The translations under genes were made by a program, and so were the position numbers. The notes under the pieces were generated by a model. The model was not told the origin of the DNA. It saw nothing but the letters and a program-made list of their open reading frames with translations, and did no database searches. DNA of 64,000 nt from Trichosphaerium sp. ATCC 40318 (Eukaryota; Discosea; Flabellinia; Trichosidae), in contig JALMLS010000057.1 in assembly GCA_038496445.1 (NCBI GenBank), positions 113,281-177,280 on the forward strand. The letters run 5' to 3'. Of the stretch, positions 11,928 to 22,233 are shown piece by piece. Position 1 is the first letter of the stretch; each line of letters starts with the position of its first letter.

Positions 11928-12207
11928 ATGGCTTCATCCGGAACTCAACTAAAGCGTCTACAGAACGAGAAAACCGCCCTAACAGCGGAGGTAGAGTTTA
12001 CTGGCAAACTCACCCGAGTGTCCGAAGCCTGCGCAGAGTGAGTGCAAATAATCCATTTTGCTAATCGGAGCTTATTACGCTAATTTTGAAATAACGATTT
12101 TTAGGCTTGCAGCTTACATACAAAAGACAGACGAGCCATTTGGCCCTAATCCTACTAGCGAAAATCCTTTCACAGTGCGAAAATCGAGTACTTGCTCTCT
12201 TGTATAA
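11928..12207 (+). CDS. Heterotrimeric G protein gamma subunit with CaaX box
   Basis: A small two-exon gene (11928-12037, 12105-12207) encoding about 70 residues. G-gamma forms an obligate dimer with G-beta and anchors it to the membrane by prenylation. The helix LKRLQNEKTALTAEVEF is the coiled coil that pairs with G-beta. VSEACAELAAYI and the DEPFGPNPTSENPF segment match the family SEAC..L..Y...DPl..p...NPF pattern. The protein ends CSLV, a CaaX box expected to be prenylated on Cys. The length is typical for fungal and metazoan G-gamma. The first Met in good context starts MASSGTQLKRL, leaving about six residues before the helix. It is too short to be found by size alone, but the motif order is diagnostic. 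Confidence 0.88.
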
Positions 12208-12509
12208 AGCACGCCAACCCCCTCCTCTAATTGTATGTAAATCAAGTAAAACAATTGTAGATTGCTATAATATGCGTTCGGCAAACTCTTATTTTTGTTT
12301 TTGTTCGAACACCGAAACACAACACCAAACCAATTGCAAACGCATGATCATCATACAACCTTTGCATTTATCTTTTTATTTATTTGGGGCATTTTGCGTT
12401 TTTTTTTTATTTTTACATCACTGTCCGTTTGGCGTTTGCAAGGCACTAAGAGCACAACGTATCAAACGCTGTCCTTCGTTTAAAATTTTTTGAAGCTAAA
12501 CTATCACTT
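12208..12509. other. Convergent 3' spacer, nothing recognised
   Basis: About 300 bp of AT-rich sequence lie between the stops of G-gamma (plus) and the pyrophosphatase-like gene (minus). Only chance reading frames are seen. Confidence 0.35.
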
Positions 12510-14660
12510 TCAGCTTTTTTTGTTTTCAGGCCGTAACCCATCAGGATTGCTTGGATACCATACTTGGGAAGAGGACGTTATAGCGCGAGCCCAATTAAGT
12601 TTTTTCCAAAAACCCGAACATTCAGCAATAAATTGCTCCGCTTCGACCTAGTAAAAGTAAGTTTTTGATAGAATGTCCTTTTTTCTTCTAGTTGAGCTTT
12701 TGTTCGTACCTGTTCTAGCACCCTGCCGTCCATTGTTGCCATCTCTTCAAATGGTTTCAACAATTTTTTCTTTTTCCTTCTTTTTGGACTCTCTTCTGGG
12801 TTGTGACGTTCTTCTATGAGGCTGTCTATGAATTCCTCCAATTGGCTTCGTATGTCTTCACTATCAAGCTGACCAATTAAGTTCCGCATACGATCCTCGT
12901 TTTCTGAGCCGCTTTAGTTGCAAACCTTTTGTGTACACATTTTATACGTACCATAGTTCACTTCTTCAAACTGCGTAATGATTTCCTTCACTTTGCTCGC
13001 CTCTTCCGCATCTATTTCTGCCTGCGTTTTCCCACTCTCCTCGCTTACTGATTTATCTGTCGCAGGCTGTTGCGGTGTTTGTTGAGCTGACTCTCCTGTC
13101 GTGTCTTGTGGAGTGACAGCTTCTGTGCTTGTTGATTCTCCCGTTGGTTCTGGAGTGGTAGTTGTCTCAAGGTCCGTTCCAACCAAATCATCTTGTGCTT
13201 CTACTGTACCTGCCACCTCAGCTGGTGTGTCATCTTGTTTATCAACAGTTTGTTGTTTACTAGGTTCCGTTTCATTTTCCTCAACAGTCTCTGCAACGTC
13301 TGAAGCAGCTGTATCGCCTTCTTGTGTATCGCCTGATTCAGCTGCCATTCTTTCTTTAGCCTTCTCTGCTGCTTCTTCTGCCTCTTTTGCTTCCGCTGCC
13401 TCCTTGGCTTCAAATTCTGCTCTTTCCTCTTTAGCCATTAATCTTTTCCTCAACATATCAGGTCCGCTTTTTGGTAGCGGAACCTTGCGCCTTGCAGCTC
13501 TAGGTGGTGGTATACGAGATACTAAGCGTGTAGCAGTAACTTTTTCTCTAACCAAATCGTCCTTTGTCTTCATGGATGGGATGTATGCTCTTTCAACAGC
13601 ATCTTCAGGAACTGCAGAGTCGAATACTTTGAGGTATTTGTATATTCTCTTCAAAATGTCTGGGTTCTGTACTTCGTAATCCGAAAGTGCTACAAACAAT
13701 TAACATCATGATATTAATGCTACTATTGCCTGTACTTACAATTAATGGAGTATGCTTTAGGATCCTTAACGTTTAATCCTATAACCCAGTATGCCGCTTC
13801 GTTATCGTCTGTTGCAAGAGGTAAAACACCCAAAGCCTTTTAAAGATGGTCAGTATGCTACTTGTTGCAAAAACTTTGGCCTACTTTAATGCGAATAATC
13901 TCTCCAACTTCTGCTGTAGGTTTTCCAAGTTCAACAACATTAATAGGTAACCCATTACCTTGTAGAATGCGCTTAGGTGGATGAATCTTGTGTATCCGCT
14001 CAGGATCAGCCCAAGTTTGAGGAATGAATCCAACATTGACAGGTGATGTTGATTTACGGTCAAGTGAATGAAACTGTATAGGATTATGTGGCTCTCTGAG
14101 TTTGAGTTCTGAAACATCAGGTGACCTGCCATTGTAATTATATGACATTGCATTGTCTCAAGTAACTGCCAACGTACCCTTTTGGAATCAAATTCACGTA
14201 GTTGTAGTACTTGACTCCGTTCTCTTCAACAGCTATTGTTGGTATACTGTGCCATGGCGATTTATAGCTGCAGTGTTATTAAATGTTTGTACTACCTTTT
14301 CATTGTGTTAATTGTGCGTACGTTTTGTCAGCCGCGAAAAAAATACGCTTCGATGTTTCTGAGTCAACAACTTGCTTTTTGTGCTGTAGCAGGTCAATAT
14401 ACGCGTAGAGATTGTATTTTAGCGTACAAATGCGACAATAGGTTTTTCTAGAAAAATAAAACTGCGTTCTTGTATTCTATGGTGCCCATGACGCGTAGGG
14501 AATCCCTAAACAATGCTTAATATTTGAAACGAGCGCTGTACTTTGTAGTAAACTCAGGTATCGTTTGTAGCCTCTAAACAAGCGGAGTATGGCCAAATAA
14601 CGCAAATGTAGTACTTACCGTAGAGTTTCTCAGGTTACAACTCGCAAATCGGGTAAGCAT
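12510..14660 (-). CDS. Catalytically degenerate family-I inorganic pyrophosphatase-like protein with long tail
   Basis: Exons at about 13740-14320 read like a soluble pyrophosphatase: RIFFAADKTYKSPWHSIPT, YYNYVNLIPKG, VNVGFIPQTWADPERIH and AYWVIGLNVKDPKAYSINL. They align with the family segments SPFHDIPL, NMVVEIPRW, HNYGAFPQTWEDP and VIAINVNDP. The signature D-x-D-P-x-D is replaced by N-G-L-P-I-N (QGNGLPINVVELG), so all three metal-binding aspartates are gone, and the EIPR glutamate is Leu. The enzyme should be inactive. A tail of about 350 residues follows: a helical piece (NPDILKRIYKYLKVFD), a Lys/Arg/Ala/Glu helix, a Thr/Glu/Gln-rich linker, and a conserved-looking end with FWKKLNWARAITSS. 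The N-terminus is unresolved. An upstream ATG at 14660 starts MLTRFASCNLRNSTRLQ, which looks like a mitochondrial presequence, but I could not splice it in frame with certainty. The stop is at 12510-12512. Confidence 0.65.
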
Positions 14661-14853
14661 TATGCCACGCTAAGCGTCATTCAATGGGGTAAGCACAATC
14701 CTTTTTTTTTCAACTACCCAAGTTGACTGCGCAACAATTACAGATTTCTGTCAACTATTACATAAACGTGAACCACTAACGTCAATTAGAGCGTATAGTA
14801 CCAAAGACGTGGACAAAAACATTGGAGAAGTGTTTTATTATTTTGACATGTTG

Positions 14854-16270
14854 TTACACAATTAGAAGTTTTGACTCTTTTATAACTTCTAGAAGCATCT
14901 CATTCTGATGAGGTTTCAATAAATCTTGAATTTCACTATGTGCTTGTATGACTTCTTGTTCCTTCTTTTCAGCAAAGCAATTCACTAGATGCTTCAAAAC
15001 CTCAAAAAAATATTCTGAAGTGTGAAAAACATCAACTCGCCAGTTTGTCTTGTGTTCTCCAATCGGTTCAGCGCCATCACCATGTTCTCTTTGTAAATGC
15101 TTTATCATAACGTGAGCTTGTGTAAGGTCATTCTATTTGTTGATTAGTAGCACTCGTGTATGCCAAGGTGAGATTGAGGTACCTGTAAGATAAGAACAAA
15201 AATTAAGCTTATAGTAGCTTCTATTTTGACATCGATATAAAAAGCGTCATTATTCAAGGTAGATTGCTCTGTAGCAATCTTAATTATGAATTGTAGCATC
15301 TCCAAAGCATGATCATAGTTTCCTTAGTGCATGTCAAAAAAAAGAAACAAAAAAAATCATGTGCTAGAAAGGAACATACGAAAGGCATAGTCACACTTGA
15401 ATGACCGTTTTAATGAATCTATTGCACCTAATGGATTTTCTTGCTGTTGTAAGTCAGCAGCATGTTCGTAATAAGCACTAGCTTCTTTTAATCTATCAAT
15501 GAACTACGTTGCAATTAGCGTGGTAAAAAGGCACGTGATATCATAAAGTTTAACTAGCATACCTGTAAGCTGTTTGCCATTTCATAATACAGTGATGCAG
15601 CCATTGCGTCTTTTCCTTGCTCTAAGTATATCTGCAGAAAGTTAAAACGCTAAAATAGTTTTAACTACCTTTGTAGCAAGGAGGTAACAATCTATGGCTT
15701 GTTCTGCATTCTCCTATCAATAAACATTAGCCTTGCATTGACATCACAATAGCCTGTAAAAGACGTTACTTGAAAGTCGTCAAACTGGCCATCCTTGAGC
15801 GTTGCAACCTCAAGATCTGCTGCCCAAAATGTAGAACCTTGAATTGGCGTTAGCGACGCTTTGCTTCTGGACGCTGCGTGCCTGCTTGTTGAAAGTGTAT
15901 AGCAGCCATTGTAGAGTTTCTTAATGCTTGTTGACATCTAAGTGACAGTTTGTACCAGCTAAAACGACTCAAATATTTTGTAGCATACCTTGCCGCTCCT
16001 AAGAGCGCCAGAGCTGTGTATCTTGAGTAACCTTCCTGTTTGAGCGCTTTCGCTAATGTTGTGTAATATTCAAGCGCTTCTGGGTAGTTTGGTCTACGTA
16101 GCAAACGTCTAGCGAATTATAAGCAATTTCTAGTAGAGAAATATGTAAATTACCGCTTGCTTAGCTTTTTAGTGATCTCTACGCGCAATTAATAGATACA
16201 CAGGTGATATTGACATACCTTTGAACGAATTTATGTAATCACGCGTTGCGATTGTGTCAAGAGGGTTCAT
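14854..16270 (-). CDS. HAP40 (huntingtin-associated 40 kDa protein, F8A) homologue
   Basis: HAP40 is a TPR-like helical protein that is buried against huntingtin and stabilises it, and it is tied to endosome motility. Spliced N-terminal exons read MNPLDTIATRDYINSFKEIT, then KKLSKRRLLRRPNYPEALEYY, then GAARCQQALRNSTM. These match the human NKLKKRFLRKPNVAEA and LAVARCQQAL region in order. The C-terminal exon (FFEVLKHLVNCFAEKKEQEV, then LKPHQNEMLLEVIKE) matches the human end, where LLTAEQNHLLHLVLQE closes the protein. The middle consists of short helical exons rich in Ala and Gln, as expected for TPR-like repeats. About nine introns are inferred; the start is at 16270. It lies between the pyrophosphatase-like gene and MOB1, all on the same strand with spacers of about 200 bp. 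Confidence 0.72.
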
Positions 16271-16473
16271 TGTTCCCACGACGTACTCTTGATAACGACA
16301 ATTCAAATACGTTGATCTGGACTGGTGCTGACTGTCAAAATAAAGTGTTGTTTTTCAACAATTTTATAACTTTTTTATTGGGTGGTACATTTAAATTACT
16401 GCTTTGAAACGCATATTTCTAGTCTAGGGTATTTGCATCTTTGTTTGTAAGAATACAAATACAATAATTACTT

Positions 16474-17744
16474 TAAAAGTTTCGGGATTTATCACGTTCT
16501 GCTAGGGCGGAGATGAGTTCACTCAATGGTGCCATTTCGCGTCTATCCATAAGCTTGAAGCTCTAATAAAGTGTTAATTAGTTATTCTGGAATGTAAACG
16601 GAAGTACCTCGACGAAGTAAATAAAGTGCTTGAAACCTAGCATCGAAAAAGTCAGAAACAACCAATCAAATAAAAAAAGTTTTGTTTTTGAGGATCAAAT
16701 TCGTACTGGTGTTGAGATGAGCTTCTTCGTTTAGTGAGCGAATAGTAGAAAAGTGAGCATGGTAAATGTGAGCATATACCCGGAATAGCCGTTTGAACAT
16801 TGTTTTTACAATGACGCCAAAGTTTTTAGGGAAAGGAACTCCTAATTGGATTTGTTAGGATTTCGCAGTTTTTTTTTCAATAGCAATCACGTGATTTTAT
16901 TTATTGAAAAAAAATTAAAATGGAAAGACCCGCTGGTCGCTGAAAAAATAGGATCTAACCGATTTGGGAGGGGAAGATGGCTTCGTCGTCTACAAAGAAA
17001 TAAGCCAATGGTAATATTACGAGAATAAAGAAGGAGAGGTGCGCACCAAGTAACTTTTGGATCCAGGTCATCAAGAAATCGACATACTCTGGTGCACTCA
17101 CACGCTTTGCTTTTTTTGAGTCCTTGGTCTGCCACAAGTACTCATACCTAGGAGCTAATAAGAAAAAAGCCTTTCGGAAGGTTTGTTGGCGCTATAAAAA
17201 AAACTTACTTTGGTCCAGCGTTCATACATGGGCAGTCCTTTGGAGTACACCAATCTGTGATTGTACCGTAAAGCATGTTGATCTGGTTGAAGAAATCGAC
17301 AGCTAAATTCGTTAATAATTATCCTATTGGTGCAGGCTGGATTTATTCACTTGGCCCGTTTTTATTATTTTTTTTTTGTTTAAAATTAGTGTTGTGGCAA
17401 ACAACTAATATTGGTTGTGTAGTTTTTTACAAAACAAGAGCATGCCGGCAATTAAGATTAATAAAGAAAAACAGAAACGCCTACAAGCTCTGGAGTATTA
17501 CGTACTGTTTACAGCAAGCCATTCATTCAAATCCTCGCCCGCAGGGAGTTTCACTGCGTCCCTGTGAACCCAAAATTAACAACACGTTTTTTTTTTCAGA
17601 TCACGTTTTGCTTATTTACCTTAAATTGCCACTTCCAAGGGTTGTATCGGCATACTTTCGTAACTCCTCCATTTTTTTACCTCTTGGGACATGCTTCCGT
17701 GGTTTAAAAGTACCAGAGCGTTTAGAAAACTTCATTTTTTGCAT
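16474..17744 (-). CDS. MOB1-type kinase activator
   Basis: MOB1 binds and activates NDR/LATS kinases in Hippo/mitotic-exit signalling. The spliced protein begins [20 protein letters not shown] and continues [64 protein letters not shown] and [10 protein letters not shown]. It ends [16 protein letters not shown]. Each block lines up with MOB1 across the whole fold, including the Cys pair in [21 protein letters not shown] that helps bind zinc. The conserved N-terminal tail region before the core is present. Six or so short introns interrupt it, one holding a TCACGTGA palindrome (near 16889). Start at 17744 or 17735 (two Met three codons apart); stop TAA at 16474-16476. Confidence 0.9.
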
Positions 17745-18011
17745 TTCAAATACTTAGTAATTGAAGGGTGGAGGTGATTGTTTTGATTTGTGTTTGGAAG
17801 AAACTAAGAGGTAGCAAACAGACTTAAACTCCCCAGCAAAAACAAAATTATTTCTATTTTCACTTGTGTTGTACAAATGTGTACGCTGTTTGGTTTTTTT
17901 TATTACGTTTGCTTGTTTTACCCTCTTTTTCCGTACACTGTGGGCAACTAATTTACACACGCCTACTCGAATAATTTGCGTAGCTAAGCTCGTTTACTTG
18001 TCCCTTTGTTT

Positions 18012-21000
18012 TTAGTTCAGTATTGTAACTAATGTTGGCAGGGATTGAATTTTGGCAAATTCATCTTCGGCACCTTCAAAGTCGTTGTGGCGGAGGTCTA
18101 GGACCTTAAGAGTTGCATTCTTAGATGCCAATGTTCCCCAATCTTGTAAGGATGTAGCATTCAAGCCTGTTTCTTGTAGGCTTAAACATTGTAGGCTTGT
18201 GTTAACCTCCAGAGCGCGGCTTAACTATCAAAAAGTTATGACTTGTTTGTGTTTACCTTTACGTACTGCTTGCGCGCCTTTGGGTCCGACTTCATTTCTG
18301 TCTAGTGTGAGTCTACAAAAAGGTGTTAAGAGACATACTCAGAGGGTTTTACGTACGATAATAATGTAGTGTTTACTTTCAATACATTTGCAACGTATGA
18401 CATGCAATCATCTGTGATTTTGTTCGCTTCCAAATCAATGCTAGTCAACGATTGATTTTTACTCAAGGCCTCAGATACCGAGAGCATATCTTTTTTCTTT
18501 GAAGAGTAAGAAACAAAGGTGAACTTATTGTCCATTAACGTACTCCAAGAGAATTTGCGGCAAGAACAAGACTGCGTAGTGTTTCGTCCATGCCAATGTG
18601 GTTCATCAGCGTAGATAACGTGCTCTAACGCAAATTTAGTGAACTGTGATGTGTTAAGTTTGGCAAGAATGACGTACTCCAGCTAGGTTATTGTTGGTGA
18701 GATTTAGGTGGGTTAAGACATAGTTGTCTGATAAATAAGTGCACAAGTGTGGTAAAGAGGACTTGTCTATGCCTCCACCTGTTATATCAAGTGTGCATAG
18801 AGCAGAGCTTCCAGAGAGTTTTGTAAATAACTGGAGTGTATGTTAACAAACATTGAAAAAACAGAATAAAACAAAATACCTCCTTCCATCCTTTCTTCCC
18901 AAAACTGTTACGACCAAGTTGAATACTATTCATAGTATGATTAGTCTCTAAAGCTTGGCCTAATGCAGAGGCTGCAGATGCAGCTAGGCTGTTACCGCCA
19001 AGTCTGAGACTATAATAGAGTTAAGTTGGATCTGTATCTCTTTTTCTTACTCTTTCACTGTGCTAGACTCAGATGTGTGATGTAGGACGTAATCACAAAT
19101 AGTGTAAATCGATTTTGTGCTAAAGTTATTGAAGCTCAAGTCTATAACGTTAATAATGCTAGAAAGAAAGTTAGTGTCGTTTTAGTTAAAGTAGAGCATT
19201 GTACCAATCGAACTTCTTTAGGGAATTAAATATGGCAATAACACCAGAGTCTGGAATCTAATAGCAGTTAGAACAGTATGAAGGGAATACTGTTACCTTA
19301 TTGTGTGACAAATCGATCAAGTCAAACGTATTAGGCTGTATTGTATCAAGGTACGTTGCTAGAGCGGTACAACTACTACCCTTTATGGAGTTGTATGCAA
19401 CGTTGAAAACACAAAGGTTTTTAAGCATCTAGACATAAATAAGGAAGTTATTGCATGTTATGTTGACGTACAGCAGCTGCCGTAATTACACTAGCGACAA
19501 CCTTATCAGAGAGATTCATGCGCTCAATATGGATCTCCCTCAAACCAGAAACAAAGCTTAAACTTGAAGCAAGTTTCTAAACAGGTATAAGGTTGAAACT
19601 GGGGCTGCAATATTCATACATCAACATCCTTTGAGCCAAATATGTTACCACTGAAGTTCAAGTATGTCAGATTAGGTGTATGTTCTAGCATAGTGGCACT
19701 ACAGGTTATGAGTTACGGCATGCTCCGCTTTGTAAATATGTTACTTACAAGAGTACGCTAATATTATTATCGCGGATATCGATACTCTTAAGATTAAGGT
19801 TGTTACGTTTTGGAGCTGCCAGATCGCAAACATATTGCGTATTAAATTTCAGAGCTTGTGCAATATGTTGGCTACTGTATCTATCAATGCCTGATGATGC
19901 CAAATCCTACATTGATCCATGTAAGCTAAACATAGCATAAACCGTCGCTGTACCAAATTTTCCAAAGTTAAGCCATTGTCAAAACAGTAATGAACGAGAC
20001 TGAATAGTCCTTCGTCAACAGTTGTAGATGCATTTCTACAGATGTTTCTATAACCAGCCATAAAGTGAGCCAATTTAGAGCCATATATCTCCAGAGGCGC
20101 TGAGCATTGTTAAATTGGAAAGCATTCTGGGGCGTACATCGTTTAGCTTGTGGTTTGTAGTGAAAATGTCCCGTGAATGGCACGTGACCGATACCAAGCT
20201 TGTCTTGAGCGGTACCCTTCATTATCGTGTCTATAATACAATTAACTAAATGACATATTTACAACCACGCACCCAGTTTCCTAAACGCTTGTTTTCGGAG
20301 TTCGATGTGGTTAAGAGGAGGCAAGTTTGCGTTAGATAAGAGCCAGTAACCGCTTAGATGGTCTATGATTGATATGGCAACGTGTGGCGGTGCCTTGAAG
20401 TTCACGCGCACTTCGCAGTTATCTGCCGCTCTGGTGCTAACGCTCGATTTTCGAGGGGTTTCGTGATTAAGATAGAAACCTCCTTTCTCGAATTTATATT
20501 CCTTCAGTTTTGTGTATGAAACAAATTCGATATCAGTTGGAAATCCTTCCTATCTCTTCGTTAGATACCAGCAAAACTTTGCGTGCAGTGATATATCTAA
20601 CCTTGTAATAATAGACACCATCTTCTACTATGAGCAACAGCATTGCGGTTCCATCTCCACCTTGACCAACGCGGTAAACTGTTGCACCGTATGTTGCGCA
20701 TTGAGATGCTACAGCAAGGTATCCGTGCTTGGCTTCTTCTGGTGATATACCGCACAGGCGTTCCCATAATTGAATGATGAGTGTTTGCCAATCTAGTGGA
20801 TCATCCATTTTACCAATAAACGTTGAAGGATACATCCCTTTAATAACTTCCGCTCTGCGAAAGTGTTAAAGATTGTTTAATCGAAAAATTATCTTGACAT
20901 ACGTTAGAAGATCTCTTGCTTTGCCAGAGCTCTCGTAGTTTCCAAATTGGATTTGGCAATCATAAGCAGCGAGTCGCACTACAATAGGATCTGTGAGTAG

Positions 21001-21975
21001 GTAGTCATCTGATACTACGCTTCGTTTTACCTTGTGAAAAAAAAGTGGATGTTAATCACGTGAATCGATTGTAAGCTGTGACGTACTTGAAGGTAGAATA
21101 ATGTCAATGATGCCTTATCGAGCATAAACCGCGGTTCTTTAAAGTACTTCACTTTAAAAACGAGGGAGAAATCTGCATCAGGAGTTATTTTTTGTGGTGA
21201 AACCATCAAATCGTTTTGTTGCTTCAAAGTCAAGCCCATGTCCAGCCAGCATTCTATGCCAAGTTATTCTAATGCTCCCAGTGTTGATGTAATGTACCTG
21301 TTCCGTTGTCGAACACTTGAGCTATGGAGAAGTAGCCTGGCACTTCGAGATTAAGCTTTTTTCCAACTAACGTTACCAACTCCTTTTAAAAATGGTTAAA
21401 ACAGTAATAGGCAATAAATTTACGCACAGCTCCAGTCGTAGATGGTGCAGCAGCTACTTTTACAGCTTTTCCACTGACAAGACATATTTCTAGTGCAAGA
21501 GTATCTTCTGTTGGCTCATCTACGCTTGGAGTAATTGCTCGCATGCTTTTAGGAACCTATTTACCAATTTACAAATTAATACAAGCGGTATAATATCTAA
21601 TTCGGCACCTTTGTCAGTGGTTTGAATACTTCTACGCCCAATACGCTGTGTACAAGCTGATCTTCGTATTCTGCTTCATAACTCTCGTTACCATCCCACT
21701 ACAGTAGTTGGTACAAATTCGCTTTAAGGGATATATCGTACGTCTGCGAACGTTGAAAGCGGTGGCGCCATTAACTGTGGGTCCTCCACTCCATCGAAAT
21801 GAGTGTTGTTTATCTCTTTAAATACTTGCTCTAGCTCTAGTTTTATCTTTGGTAGAGGTTTTACATCGCCATTTACGGATATTTCTTTCAAAAGAGCATT
21901 TAGCGAGTCATCGTAGCTGAGCGCAAGGTCTTCAAGCTCATCTCGAGCACCTCCGATTTCTATATCCATTTGCAT
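18012..21975 (-). CDS. FERM domain-leucine-rich repeat fusion protein
   Basis: The 5' half encodes an acidic lead (MQMDIEIGGARDELEDLALS) and then a full FERM domain. F1 is the ubiquitin-like segment around LALEICLVSGKAVKVAAAPS. F2 contains DADFSLVFKVKYFKEPRFM, LFYLQ and VVRLAAYDCQIQFGNYE. F3 is PH-like, with EFVSYTKLKEYKFEKGGFYL. The 3' half encodes RNI-type leucine-rich repeats, for example LTLENLDLASSGIDRYSSQ, LNLKSIDIRDNNISVL and NQSLTSIDLEANKITDDC. The apparent FERM stop (TAA at 20259) falls inside a normal 43-nt intron (GTGCGT...TATAG). Splicing it joins AFRKLD to TIMKGTAQDK in frame, so I treat this as one gene of about 20 exons. FERM proteins link membranes to actin. The alternative is two tandem genes only 36 bp apart. 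Confidence 0.7.
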
Positions 21976-22233
21976 GTTGCCACAACAAAAACAGCAAGTG
22001 GTAGCTGAACTATAACTTAACTTACTTGTTAAGATGACATCTCGCGAGAAAATTTACAGGGTTCTTACACGTGTTGCAAGCAATTCCAGTGCAGGCTACT
22101 AATAAAGCGCTATTCAAGTACCTAACCTAAAGAAACTTGGATGGAAATGCATACCAAGTTGCATACTTAAACAATAGCCAGTATCTACAGTTGCCATTTT
22201 ACATTTATTGGGTTCATTAACCCATTGTCTACA

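Noticed and set aside
13101-13679. 192-codon plus-strand open frame
   Set aside because: Antisense to the Glu/Ala/Thr-rich tail of the pyrophosphatase-like gene; Ser/Val bias is typical of a shadow.
20222-20259. Gene boundary between a FERM gene and an LRR gene
   Set aside because: A normal intron removes the stop and keeps frame, so one fused gene is preferred, with the two-gene view kept as alternative.
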